A DNA stretch of 64,000 bases from Asticcacaulis sp. ZE23SCel15 (GTDB lineage Bacteria; Pseudomonadota; Alphaproteobacteria; Caulobacterales; Caulobacteraceae), in contig NZ_CP130044.1 in the NCBI RefSeq assembly GCF_030505395.1, forward strand, positions 1,349,001 to 1,413,000, read 5' to 3'. Shown here one piece after another: positions 51,592 to 60,468 of this stretch (positions are counted from its first letter, which is position 1; the number at the start of each line of letters is the position of its first letter). A program made the position numbers and the translations under genes. The notes below the pieces were generated by a model, which made no database searches, was not told the origin of the DNA, and saw nothing but the letters and a program-made list of their open reading frames with translations.

Positions 51592-52719
51592 ATGCGGGTA
51601 CTCTATCTTGTGCATGATCTGGAAGATGCGGCGGTGCGTCGCCGAACCCTTATGCTTGAGGCCGGAGGCGCGCGCGTCTATCTGGCGGGCTTTCGCCGGT
51701 CGCAAAAACCGGCAGATGATTCCGGCAAGGTCATCGATCTGGGCGAAACCCGCAACGGTGCCTTTGCCCATCGCGCCGCCAAGACGATCACCAGTGCGCC
51801 GTCTCTGATCCGTGCCCTCAAAGGCGAGCGCCCGGACATTATCATCGCCCGTAATCTGGAGATGCTGTTTCTGGCCCGTCAGGTCGCCAGACGGTTTTCG
51901 CCTGCGCCAGTCATTGTTTACGAAAGCCTCGATATCCACCGCCTGCTGCTGCGCCGTGATTTTATCGGCGCGCTATTGCGTGGGGCCGAGCGCAGTCTGA
52001 TGTCGCGGGCCTCACTGGTGGTCACCAGTTCCCCGGCCTTTGTTGAGAACTATTTTGCGCCCATGCAGAACCTTACCCTGCCGGTTTTCTTGCTGGAAAA
52101 TAAGGTGCTGGACTTGAGCGGCCGTAGTGTGGGCGTTCCGGCGGGTAAAAAGACAGACGGGGTTATTACCATCGGCTGGTTCGGGGCCTTACGGTGCCGC
52201 AAATCACTGGATCTGCTATCCGCCTTCGCGCGCCTGATGGCAGGGCGGGTCAAGGTGGTTATGCGCGGCAAGCCCGCCTATAATGAGTTTGAGGATTTTG
52301 ATGCTCAGATCGCGGCTGAGCCCTATATTAGCTTTGGCGGGCCATACCGTGCCGAGGATTTGAGCGCGCTTTATGCGCAGGTAGATCTGACTTGGGCGAT
52401 TGATTTTTTTGAAGAAGGCCAGAACTCAAAATGGTTGCTGCCCAACCGGCTCTATGAAGGCAGCCGCTATGGTTCGGTGCCGATTGCCATGAGCGGGACT
52501 GAGACCGGTAAATTCGTCAGCCGTCACGGCATTGGCCTGACGCTGGATGAGGCGACACCACAGGCCTTGATGGCGCTGTTTGAGACGCTCACCCCCGATC
52601 GCCTGTCGGCCTTGCGGGCGGCGCTTAAGGCCTGTCCGCCGTCTCTGTTTACCGCCACTCGTGACGACTGTGTGGGTTTTGTGGACCGCCTGAAAACATT
52701 ACAGGTGGCACATGCGTGA
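51592..52719 (+). CDS. GT4-like glycosyltransferase
   Basis: A GT-B-type glycosyltransferase of 375 residues. It opens RVLYLVHDLEDAAVRRRTLMLEAGG, with KTITSAPSLIRALKGERPDIIIARNLEMLFLAR in the acceptor half and a weak donor half (ITIGWFGALRCRKSLDLL; LPNRLYEGSRYGSVPIAMSGTETGKFV). The fit to GT4 is partial. It starts with ATG 51592 (a GTG is at 51586). It is the first gene after the lasso exporter, separated by 144 bases, and overlaps the next GT2 by eight bases, so it belongs to the polysaccharide run more than to the lasso operon. Confidence 0.75.
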   Translation: MRVLYLVHDLEDAAVRRRTLMLEAGGARVYLAGFRRSQKPADDSGKVIDLGETRNGAFAHRAAKTITSAPSLIRALKGERPDIIIARNLEMLFLARQVARRFSPAPVIVYESLDIHRLLLRRDFIGALLRGAERSLMSRASLVVTSSPAFVENYFAPMQNLTLPVFLLENKVLDLSGRSVGVPAGKKTDGVITIGWFGALRCRKSLDLLSAFARLMAGRVKVVMRGKPAYNEFEDFDAQIAAEPYISFGGPYRAEDLSALYAQVDLTWAIDFFEEGQNSKWLLPNRLYEGSRYGSVPIAMSGTETGKFVSRHGIGLTLDEATPQALMALFETLTPDRLSALRAALKACPPSLFTATRDDCVGFVDRLKTLQVAHA

Positions 52720-53734
52720 CGCGGGACTGGCTATGAATTTACCGACGGCAGATCCTGTGCGTACCGAAAAAGTGCTGGTGGTGGTGCCGTGCCTGAATGA
52801 GGCCGCCCATATCGGTAAACTGCTGGACTGGCTGTTGCGTACCGAAGGTGAGGCCGGGTCTCTGATCGTGGTCGCTGATGGCGGATCGAGCGATGGTACG
52901 CAGGATATTGTACGCCGCTATGTTGATGATGGCGCGCCGGTACGGCTGCTGCACAATCCGAAAAAGATCCAAAGCGCAGGCATCAATCTGGCGGTCGCGC
53001 GCTATGGGAATGATGCCGAATATCTGATCCGCATTGATGCCCACGGCACCTATCCGGAAGATTTTTGTGAGCAACTGATGGATGAGGCGCGCAAGGTCGG
53101 GTGTGCGTCGATCGTGGTGTCGATGAACACCATTGGCGCGGGCGCGTTTCAGAAGGCCGTAGCCATCGCCCAAAATTCTCCGCTCGGCAATGGCGGCTCA
53201 AAGCACCGCGTGGTCAATAAGGGCGAATTTGTCGATCACGGCCACCATGCCCTGATGCGTATCAAGGCGTTCCGCGAAGTGGGCGGTTATGACGAAAGCT
53301 TTGCCCATAACGAAGACGCGGAGCTTGATTTCCGCTTACGCAAGATCGGCTACTACATTTGGATGACGCCGAGAACCGTCATGGAATATCTGCCGCGCAC
53401 CACCGCTAAGGGCCTGTTTAAGCAGTACCGCGGCTATGGCAGTGGCCGTATTCAGAATATCCTCAAACATAAACAAACGCCGGGCCTGCGTCAGATTATT
53501 CCGGCTATGGTGCTGCCGTCGATCCTGATGGCCCCGCTGGCGTTGATCTGGTGGGTGTGCGCCCTGCCGCTGATCGGGTGGCTGTGCCTGTGGGGTGGGC
53601 TGTCGGTGATCGAGGGTGTACGGACGCGCTCTGTTGAGGGAGTCATGTCCGGCTATGCCGCCATGACCATGCATGTCGCGTGGTCGGTCGGGTTCTGGAA
53701 AAAATGGTTTGAGCTGAAATTTAAAGCGGCTTAG
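52712..53734 (+). CDS. GT2 glycosyltransferase, ExoA-like (second copy)
   Basis: A 340-residue family 2 transferase parallel to the one at 29883: VLVVVPCLNEAAHIGKLL, ADGGSSDGTQDIV, IRIDAHGTYPEDF, GEFVDHGHHALMRIKAFREVGGYDESFAHNEDAELDFRLR, then hydrophobic C-terminal segments. The EFVDHGHHA and HNEDAE stretches are shared with the first copy. It overlaps the preceding gene by eight bases. It is likely an inner-membrane transferase extending a lipid-linked oligosaccharide; donor unknown. Confidence 0.9.
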   Translation: MRDAGLAMNLPTADPVRTEKVLVVVPCLNEAAHIGKLLDWLLRTEGEAGSLIVVADGGSSDGTQDIVRRYVDDGAPVRLLHNPKKIQSAGINLAVARYGNDAEYLIRIDAHGTYPEDFCEQLMDEARKVGCASIVVSMNTIGAGAFQKAVAIAQNSPLGNGGSKHRVVNKGEFVDHGHHALMRIKAFREVGGYDESFAHNEDAELDFRLRKIGYYIWMTPRTVMEYLPRTTAKGLFKQYRGYGSGRIQNILKHKQTPGLRQIIPAMVLPSILMAPLALIWWVCALPLIGWLCLWGGLSVIEGVRTRSVEGVMSGYAAMTMHVAWSVGFWKKWFELKFKAA

Positions 53735-53778
53735 GGCTTAAGGCCCACCTTATTTTATTCTGTATTTTTAGGGCTCAC

Positions 53779-54672
53779 ATGGCCGATATCGATATCTGTA
53801 TCTGTACGTTCCGGCGTGAGCATATTGTCACCACACTGCGCTCGCTGGCGGGGCTTGAAGTGCCCGCAGGCCATGCCGTGCGGGTGATCGTTGCCGACAA
53901 TGATGAGGTGCCATCGGCCAAAGACCGGGTTGAGGCGATGGGGCCAGAGGTGGCGTTTCCGATCAGTTATATCCATGCCCCAAAAGCCAATATTTCCGTG
54001 GCGCGCAATGCCTGCCTTGAGGCCGCCACCGGGCGCTATACCCTGTTTATCGATGACGATGAGCTGGTCACGCCCGCATGGTTGACGCAGATGGTGACGA
54101 CCGCACAGACGTCGGGTGCGGATGCCGTTCTGGGGCCGGTGCGCGCGCTTTATCCGGAGGACATTGAGGGCTGGATCAGGGACGGGGATTTCCATTCGAC
54201 CTATCCGGTGATGGTAGGTAGTGAGATCCTGACCGGCTATACCTGCAATGCCCTGCTGGATCGCCGCTCGGATAAGGTTGCGGGCTTACGCTTTGATCTG
54301 TCGCGCGGCAAAAGCGGTGGTGAAGACACCGACTTTTTCACGCAGATTTATCGTCGCGGTGGCACAATCGCCTATGCCCGTGAAGCGTGGATTGAGGAAC
54401 CGGTGCCGCCTGCGCGCGCCAGTTTCAGGTGGCTGCGTGATCGCCGGTTTCGCTCCGGCCAAACTCACGGTCGCCTGATCCGTGAGGGCGGCCTGACGCG
54501 TCCGGTTGTGGTTGAGCAGGCGATGGCTGCTGGTAAGGCCGGTTTCAGTTTTGCGTCAGCGGCGTTGACCTTCTGGTCGCCGGTGAAGCGGCGGCGCAAT
54601 ATCCTGCGCGGTACGCTCCATCTGGGGACGATGTCCGGCTTGTCGGGCTCCAAAGAAATAAGTCAATACTGA
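53779..54672 (+). CDS. GT2 glycosyltransferase, ExoM/SpsA-like
   Basis: A 297-residue GT-A transferase. DIDICICTFRREHIVTTLRSL begins the nucleotide-binding half, VIVADNDEVPSA follows, KANISVARNACLEAATGRYTLFIDDDE gives the DxD motif, and GKSGGEDTDFFTQIYRRGG gives the ED acceptor motif. The C-terminal basic region (RWLRDRRFRSGQTHGRLIREGG) may bind membrane or acceptor. It is 44 bases after the ExoA-like gene. The sugar cannot be told. Confidence 0.88.
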   Translation: MADIDICICTFRREHIVTTLRSLAGLEVPAGHAVRVIVADNDEVPSAKDRVEAMGPEVAFPISYIHAPKANISVARNACLEAATGRYTLFIDDDELVTPAWLTQMVTTAQTSGADAVLGPVRALYPEDIEGWIRDGDFHSTYPVMVGSEILTGYTCNALLDRRSDKVAGLRFDLSRGKSGGEDTDFFTQIYRRGGTIAYAREAWIEEPVPPARASFRWLRDRRFRSGQTHGRLIREGGLTRPVVVEQAMAAGKAGFSFASAALTFWSPVKRRRNILRGTLHLGTMSGLSGSKEISQY

Positions 54673-54825
54673 AAGCGGTGTGGGCGTGGTTAATTCAGGC
54701 TTTTCAATAGGATTTTTTGTTGGGTGCGCTGCAAAAAGAATTTTGCGATCCCTCCGTTTGCCACTAAAGTCCGAACCTATTGATTTTGATTTTTGTTATT
54801 ACCGATTTTTCCAAGGCCGGCCTCA

Positions 54826-55533
54826 ATGACCGACGCGATTAAAATCCTCGGCAGTGTCGCCGAGGTGGTTAAGCAACACCTGCCCCATGTTCTGGCCAAC
54901 CGCCGCGATGTGACCTGGAAAGAGGACGGCAGCCCGGTGACGGTCGCCGATGTCTTTCTGGAAAACGCCATTAAGGATCACCTGACCGGCCTGATGGGCG
55001 ATATCAACTTCGTCGGCGAAGAAAGCTACGCCGTGGGGGCTGCGGACGATAAGGACTGGACGGCGGTGCTCGATCCGATCGATGGCACTGAGAATTTCTG
55101 CTCTGGCCTGCCCGAATGGGGCGTGTCCCTGTCGATCTGGCATAAGCGCGAACATGCCGCTTCCATGTTGATGGTGCCGGAAATGGGGCTTAAGCTCATC
55201 ACGGGCGACAAGATTGAGTACCAGACGTCACGGATCATGGGCTTTTCGTCCTCGATCAATGATAAGCTGGTTGAAATGATCCCCGTCGGCGGCGAAGCCC
55301 GTATCATGGGCTGTGCCGTTTATAACCTGTTTAATGTCGTGCGCGGATCATTGGCGCGGTTTGTCAATCCGGCCGGAGCCAAAAGCTGGGATATGCTGGC
55401 CGGCGTCATGCTTGCGCGTGAGCACGGCTGTGAAGTCATTGTTGAAGGAGCCCCCTATGACGGACGCTATCTCGAACCTGATCGGAAACATCGCTTCGAC
55501 ATACGCCACCGACACGATCTTCATCCTCGGTAA
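54826..55533 (+). CDS. Inositol monophosphatase-family phosphatase
   Basis: A 235-residue Mg-dependent phosphatase. The metal motifs are present: GEES (64-67), LDPIDGTENF (82-91) and KSWD (Asp189). The family covers inositol monophosphatase, histidinol phosphatase and CysQ; a sugar-phosphate substrate fits the setting but is inference. I use ATG 54826. The 3' end overlaps the next gene by 77 bases; after LAREHGCEVIVEGAPYDGRY the product adds about 20 basic residues, an odd tail that may be a read-on after loss of an earlier stop. A frameshift there is possible. Confidence 0.82.
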   Translation: MTDAIKILGSVAEVVKQHLPHVLANRRDVTWKEDGSPVTVADVFLENAIKDHLTGLMGDINFVGEESYAVGAADDKDWTAVLDPIDGTENFCSGLPEWGVSLSIWHKREHAASMLMVPEMGLKLITGDKIEYQTSRIMGFSSSINDKLVEMIPVGGEARIMGCAVYNLFNVVRGSLARFVNPAGAKSWDMLAGVMLAREHGCEVIVEGAPYDGRYLEPDRKHRFDIRHRHDLHPR

Positions 55534-56995
55534 AGGCCCGTCGATCGACCTGATTGACCCGCAGATTTTCGCGGGCTCGCTGGTCATCGCCATGAACGAT
55601 GCTGAGCGCATAGCACCTGCCGACATCAGCGTATTCCACGCGCCGTGGGCCGCTGACAGCGTTCAGGCCAATGGCCTGAAATCGCGCGCCTACCTGACCT
55701 CAACGCAGCTCAAGGCACCTGAGCGTTCGGTGGTGCAACTGCCGCACACGCCGCTGACGCAGGAATCCGCTGATCTGATGATGCAGCGCTTTCAGGCTGG
55801 TGATCTGGTGATTGAGGACATTCTGTTCATCACCGCCTTACAGGTCGCCCGTAAAGTCGCGGCCGTCCGTGGCCGTCCGCAGACGGTGTACATGGTCGGG
55901 CTTGATTTTAGCTATGACGGCAGTCAGGCCTATAGTGAGCGCATCGACAGCGATTTTTCCCATGCCCGTGACGCTGACCGTAAGATGGTGTTCAACACGC
56001 AGGAATTCTATTTCCTGAACGCGCTCTATGTCCTTAAGGGCTCTGAGATCGAAGTTCGCCACGTCGGCACCAAATCGTTCAGTGCGCTTTCGCCTACCGA
56101 ACTGAACGCGCAACTGGGCACGCCGGAACCGCTTGAGGCCAGCGACAATATCCATAAGGTCGATGTTATCGCAGAGCTGACCACCAACCATTTTGGCGAC
56201 CGTTTGCGTCTTGAGCGCATGATCCGCTCCGCCAAGGCGGCGGGGGCGGACTATATCAAGCTGCAAAAACGCGATGTCGAAAGCTTCTATTCGGCTGAAC
56301 AGCTCAAAGCCCCATATGTGTCGCCGTTTGGCTCGACCTTTGGCGATTACCGCCATCAGTTGGAACTGAGCAAGGACGACTTCGCGTTCGTTGATACCTT
56401 GTGCAAAAGCCTTGGCATGGGCTGGTTTGCGTCGATCCTTGATAAGCCGTCGTTTGAGTTCATGATGGATGTCAAACCGGCTATGGTGAAACTGCCGTCG
56501 ACCATTTCCGAACACACCGATTATCTGGAATATGTCTCGAAAAATTATACCGGCTCGGTGGTGTTATCGACTGGCATGACCGACGAGGCCTATGAGCGCT
56601 GGGTGCTGGATAATTTCACGGCGTGCGAAAAGCTGATCCTGATGCAGGCCAATTCGGCCTATCCGACGCCCGCCGAAGACACCAATATCGCGGTGGTGCG
56701 ACGCTACCACGAACTGTCGGCACAAAATCCGCGCATCGTACCGGCGTTTTCGAGCCATGATTTCGGCTGGCTGGGTTCGGCGCTGGCGGTTGCGGCGGGC
56801 GCGCGCATGGTCGAAAAGCACGTTAAGCTCGGCAATACCGAATGGGCGCACTTTGATGCCGTCGCGGTTGATTTGACAACTCCGGCCTTTAAGGAATATG
56901 TCGATCAGATCCGCCTGACGGAACGCATGGTTGGGTCCGGCGAAAAACGGGTCAACAAAAGCGAGCACCACAAATACCGGGTGGCGCAGGCTTAA
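55457..56995 (+). CDS. Two-domain nonulosonic acid synthase (NeuB-like) with N-terminal DUF115/GT42-like domain
   Basis: A 512-residue fusion. Residues 1 to about 225 have FILGKGPSIDLIDPQIFAGSLVIAMNDAE and PQTVYMVGLDFSYDGSQAYS, the style of DUF115/Maf or GT42-type glycosyltransferases. Residues 235 to about 497 are a NeuB-type TIM barrel: VIAELTTNHFGD, AGADYIKLQKRD, STGMTDEAYE, LMQANSAYPTPAEDTN, FSSHDFG and ARMVEKHVKL. NeuB condenses phosphoenolpyruvate with an N-acetylhexosamine to form sialic, legionaminic or pseudaminic acid. The C-terminal antifreeze-like SAF domain of usual NeuB proteins is missing. ATG 55457 has GAAGGAG six bases upstream. The next genes supply the CMP-sugar step. Confidence 0.82.
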   Translation: MTDAISNLIGNIASTYATDTIFILGKGPSIDLIDPQIFAGSLVIAMNDAERIAPADISVFHAPWAADSVQANGLKSRAYLTSTQLKAPERSVVQLPHTPLTQESADLMMQRFQAGDLVIEDILFITALQVARKVAAVRGRPQTVYMVGLDFSYDGSQAYSERIDSDFSHARDADRKMVFNTQEFYFLNALYVLKGSEIEVRHVGTKSFSALSPTELNAQLGTPEPLEASDNIHKVDVIAELTTNHFGDRLRLERMIRSAKAAGADYIKLQKRDVESFYSAEQLKAPYVSPFGSTFGDYRHQLELSKDDFAFVDTLCKSLGMGWFASILDKPSFEFMMDVKPAMVKLPSTISEHTDYLEYVSKNYTGSVVLSTGMTDEAYERWVLDNFTACEKLILMQANSAYPTPAEDTNIAVVRRYHELSAQNPRIVPAFSSHDFGWLGSALAVAAGARMVEKHVKLGNTEWAHFDAVAVDLTTPAFKEYVDQIRLTERMVGSGEKRVNKSEHHKYRVAQA

Positions 56996-57010
56996 AAAGC
57001 GGGGAAGATC

Positions 57011-57685
57011 GTGTCGAAACCGAAATGTGTGGCCTTAGTGCCCGCCAAGGCCCATTCCGGGCGTCTGCCTGAGAAGAACCTGCGCCCGTTTGTCGGCGAA
57101 AAATCCCTGCTGGATGTCAAGCTGGAGCAGTGCAAGGCGTCCGGTGTGTTCGACGAAATCTACGTCTCCAGCGAGGCCGAAAAGGTCGCCGAATATGCCA
57201 CCCGTCACGGCGTAGATTTCCTGCTGCGCAATCCGAAATGGTCGAGTGATGCGACCCCGTGGTCGGAAGCTCTGGTCGGGCTGCTCGATGAAATGCCGGT
57301 CGATGATGAGACCTATGTGGCCATAGTCCCCGTAACCACGCCTTTGTTTCATCGCTACGGCGATGCGGTGGCGATGCTGGAGCAGGATGGCCGCGACAGT
57401 GTGATGTCGCTGAGCGCGCACAAGCATTATTTCCTCAATCCGGATTTCCTGCCGATCAATTATCAGTGGGGGCCGTGGCATTCCTACAGCCAGAATATTA
57501 AGCCGCTGTATCAGATGAACTGCGCCTTTTGGGTCGCCAAAAAAGGCGTGATGAAGCGCAACCGCTTTCAGGTTGGCGACCGTCCGGCCTTCTTTGTGAC
57601 CGATGCGACCGAAGGCATGGATATCGATACGCTCGAAGAGTTCGAGGTGGCGCAACTGCTGTTCCAAAAGCGGTTCGGCGCATGA
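57011..57685 (+). CDS. CMP-sugar synthetase (acylneuraminate cytidylyltransferase family)
   Basis: A 224-residue cytidylyltransferase that activates a nonulosonic acid with CTP. The N-terminal nucleotide loop is ALVPAKAHSGRLPEKNLRPF, followed by SSEAEKVAEYA, PVTTPLFHRYGDA and the C-terminal FVTDATEGMDIDTLEEFEVA metal-binding stretch (DID). It follows the NeuB-like gene by 15 bases and starts with GTG with GGGGA about six bases upstream. Which sugar (Neu, Leg or Pse) cannot be told. Confidence 0.88.
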   Translation: MSKPKCVALVPAKAHSGRLPEKNLRPFVGEKSLLDVKLEQCKASGVFDEIYVSSEAEKVAEYATRHGVDFLLRNPKWSSDATPWSEALVGLLDEMPVDDETYVAIVPVTTPLFHRYGDAVAMLEQDGRDSVMSLSAHKHYFLNPDFLPINYQWGPWHSYSQNIKPLYQMNCAFWVAKKGVMKRNRFQVGDRPAFFVTDATEGMDIDTLEEFEVAQLLFQKRFGA

Positions 57686-58506
57686 CCGTGATGCCGGTTG
57701 AGCTTAAGGTCGATGCGGCGCTGCTGGAACAGTTCCGGGCGGCGGGCATCCTCTTTTCCTACGACCGGGCGGAAATTGCCAGGGGCGAGGGCTGGTTGAG
57801 CCAGCTTGAGACCTATACCGTCAAACAACCGATCCGTATCGAAGGGCCGTGCGCCTTTTACGGCGGGCCCTATTCCCCCAGCCGCTGGTTTGCGGGCAGC
57901 GGCCTGTGCAGCATGGGGGCGGCGTCCTATTCTCATTCGCCATTGCCGGAGGGTTTGACGGTCGGGCGTTATTGTTCGATCGGCAAGGGCCTGCGCTTTA
58001 TCGATTTCGCCCATCCGACCGAGTGGGTGTCATCGTCGATTGCGTTTTTCCGGCCGGATAATGTGCCGTATCTGTCGCCGCTATATGATGCGCTTGAGGC
58101 GCGCAATGGTGAATTTACACCGACGGCCTATGATCCGCGCCGGGGGCTTGGCTATCCGGTGATCGAGCATGATGTCTGGATCGGCGATAATGTGACGTTA
58201 GGTCTTGGCGTGACCATCGGCACTGGTGCGGTGATCGCCGCCAATGCGACCGTCACCAAGGACGTTGCGCCCTATGCCATAGTTGGCGGTCTGCCCGCCA
58301 AGGTTTTGAAATATCGCTTCGCGCCAGAGGTGATCGAGGCGCTTCTGACCTCACAGTGGTGGACCTATGCCCATGCTGATTTTGCGGGCTTAGACTACAC
58401 CCAACCGCTGGCCTTTGCCGAAGGTGTGTGGGACGCGGTGGCGGCTGGCCGCATCGCGCCGTGGCAACCGGCTGTGGTGGAATTACCCGGAGCGTTGGAT
58501 GACTGA
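57682..58506 (+). CDS. Hexapeptide-repeat (LbH) acetyltransferase
   Basis: A 274-residue left-handed beta-helix acyltransferase. The imperfect hexapeptides run from about 88 and end VIEHDVWIGDNVTLGLGVTIGTGAVIAANATVTKDVAPYAIVGGLPAKVLKYRF, close to the XAT/NeuD-NeuO style O-acetyltransferases. Its ATG overlaps the cytidylyltransferase stop by four bases (ATGA), so it is coupled to it. O-acetylation of the nonulosonic acid or of the glycan is the likely role; this is inference. The N-terminal 85 residues are an additional domain without clear family match. Confidence 0.85.
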   Translation: MTVMPVELKVDAALLEQFRAAGILFSYDRAEIARGEGWLSQLETYTVKQPIRIEGPCAFYGGPYSPSRWFAGSGLCSMGAASYSHSPLPEGLTVGRYCSIGKGLRFIDFAHPTEWVSSSIAFFRPDNVPYLSPLYDALEARNGEFTPTAYDPRRGLGYPVIEHDVWIGDNVTLGLGVTIGTGAVIAANATVTKDVAPYAIVGGLPAKVLKYRFAPEVIEALLTSQWWTYAHADFAGLDYTQPLAFAEGVWDAVAAGRIAPWQPAVVELPGALDD

Positions 58507-59539
58507 GCGGGGCCGATACGACACGATTTTTCTGATCAGCACGCCGATCCAGTATCTGATGGCGCGGCTGATTGTCTCGGCCTATTTTCCGGGGCGGCAT
58601 CTGGCGGTGGTGTACCGTGACGGCCATGATTTTCGCCCCATTTTCGATGAGATAGACGCCCGGTTTTTAGGGCCGTCGCCGTTTGACTATATGGGTTTTG
58701 ATGAGGCGCTGGCGTCTGACCTGCCGCGACCCAAACGCCTGTTCATCAGCTACCGGTTTTACCGCTTTGCGGTCGAGACCTATTACCGCTTTAAGCCCGA
58801 AATCCTGTGCGCCTATGAAGACGGCTTTTCACTGCATATCGATCATGACTACGGCAACAAATCCATGCATGATCGCAATCCGCGCTATGTCATTTCAGAT
58901 GCGATCAAGGCCGTGGCGCGGGCCACCGGATTAAAACCTTCGGCGCGGCCCAAGTTCGTCCGGCTGAACCGCTTTCAGGAAGTCTACAGCGTCTTTCCCG
59001 ATGTGGTCGGTTTTAAGGCCGGGACCCCGCATTTTTCAACGCGGCAGGCGTTTAAGGACAATCTGTTTAAGCCCGAATCCCAAAATACAGGTCAGGGCGA
59101 ATGTCTGTTTCTGTCGCAGCCGTTGTCTAATCTGGGCATGATGACGGACCCGGAATATCTGCGCCTGCTTGAGGCCATATTGGCAGATCTGTCGACCCGC
59201 TATGACCGCGTCTATTTTAAGCCGCACCCCCGTGACGGTGAGGCGGTGATGAGCGTCATAGCAGGCCAGCCCAAATGCGTGCCCTTGCCCGAATTCTATA
59301 GCCGCATGCCCGCAGAGTTTTATCTCGGCCACTATCCGGCGACCGATGTGTACGGCTTTATGTCCTCGACCCTGTTTTATGTGCCGGCGGTGTTTGGTAC
59401 TAAGGCCTATACACTGGCGCCGCTTCTGGATCGCTGGCCGGGGGGGAATGAAAAACTGCGCGACTACTGGCAGGCCATGAAGCCGCTGCTGACCAAGGCC
59501 GATGTCCACGACTATGCGCCGGAGATTGTTAACCGATGA
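58499..59539 (+). CDS. Sialyltransferase-like protein (GT52/GT38-type motifs)
   Basis: A 346-residue GT-B-like protein. It carries the three short motifs of bacterial sialyltransferases: D/E-D/E-G as Glu107-Asp108-Gly109 in AYEDGF, the HP motif His243-Pro244 in YFKPHPRDGE, and the S/T motif Ser289-Ser290-Thr291 in GFMSSTLFYV. These are shared by GT38, GT52 and related families, so I infer transfer of a CMP-activated nonulosonic acid. It overlaps the acetyltransferase by eight bases and follows the CMP-sugar synthetase, which gives the same indication. Confidence 0.8.
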   Translation: MTERGRYDTIFLISTPIQYLMARLIVSAYFPGRHLAVVYRDGHDFRPIFDEIDARFLGPSPFDYMGFDEALASDLPRPKRLFISYRFYRFAVETYYRFKPEILCAYEDGFSLHIDHDYGNKSMHDRNPRYVISDAIKAVARATGLKPSARPKFVRLNRFQEVYSVFPDVVGFKAGTPHFSTRQAFKDNLFKPESQNTGQGECLFLSQPLSNLGMMTDPEYLRLLEAILADLSTRYDRVYFKPHPRDGEAVMSVIAGQPKCVPLPEFYSRMPAEFYLGHYPATDVYGFMSSTLFYVPAVFGTKAYTLAPLLDRWPGGNEKLRDYWQAMKPLLTKADVHDYAPEIVNR

Positions 59540-60468
59540 CCGGCGATATGATCACGGTATCCATAGTCATCTGCACTCGCAACCGCGCCCAAAGTCTGGG
59601 CGGGACGCTCACCTCCCTTATGGCGCAAAGTACGAAGCACGGTTGGGAGGCTTTGCTGGTCGATAATGCCTCAAATGATAATACCGCCGAAGTCATCAGG
59701 GCGGCAGCGGAGCGCGATCCGCATCTGCGCTATCTCAGTGTGACGCGCATCGGGCTGGGGGCGGCGCGCGACGCTGCCTGGCGCCAAGCCAAGGGGCGGA
59801 TTATCGCCTTTACCGACGATGATTGTTATCTGGCCGCCGACTATATCGACCGGCTGGTGGAGGCGTGGGCTGACTATCCCGACGCGGGCGCAATCGGCGG
59901 TCGCATCCGGCTGCATGACCCTGACGATGCCCCGATCACCATTGATGAGCGCAACCTGGCTGAGGTCTATCCGGCGCGGGCGTTCCTTAAGGCCGGGGCT
60001 TTGCACGGCGCCAACCTGACCTTCCGGCGTGAGGTTCTGGAGGCCACTGGTGGGTTCGACCCTGAACTGGGGGCCGGAACGCCGTTCCCGTGCGAAGATA
60101 TTGATGCGGTGGCCGCAACGATCTGGGCCGGGTATCCGGCGCGCTTTGATCCGCGCTTTCAGGTCTCGCACCACCATGGCCGCAAAGCCTGCGATGTGCC
60201 GCGCATTATGGAAGGCTATGATCGCGGGCGCGGGGCCTATTTCATGAAATATATCCTGCGGACCGATAGCCGTGCCGCCTATATGTCAGCGTGGCGCGAC
60301 AGCCTGCGCCACTCTTACGGACGGGACGGGTTTCAGGCCCGCAGGCGTGAACTGAGCTATGCCTTGCGCTGGCTGAAGTCGCGCAGGGAATATGTGGCCT
60401 TAGCCGCGGTCGCCGCGGTCGCGCCGGTGATGATCGCCGCCACCTGGCTTAAGCGCAAACTGCCTTAA
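59536..60468 (+). CDS. GT2 glycosyltransferase
   Basis: A 310-residue family 2 transferase: VSIVICTRNRAQSLGGTL, VDNASNDNT, RIIAFTDDDCYL (DxD region) and FPCEDIDAVAATIWAGY (ED motif). A C-terminal hydrophobic helix near 290-305 follows a basic region and probably tethers it to the inner membrane. Its ATG overlaps the preceding stop by four bases. It ends convergent to the flippase gene with a four-base overlap. The sugar is unknown. Confidence 0.88.
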   Translation: MTGDMITVSIVICTRNRAQSLGGTLTSLMAQSTKHGWEALLVDNASNDNTAEVIRAAAERDPHLRYLSVTRIGLGAARDAAWRQAKGRIIAFTDDDCYLAADYIDRLVEAWADYPDAGAIGGRIRLHDPDDAPITIDERNLAEVYPARAFLKAGALHGANLTFRREVLEATGGFDPELGAGTPFPCEDIDAVAATIWAGYPARFDPRFQVSHHHGRKACDVPRIMEGYDRGRGAYFMKYILRTDSRAAYMSAWRDSLRHSYGRDGFQARRRELSYALRWLKSRREYVALAAVAAVAPVMIAATWLKRKLP

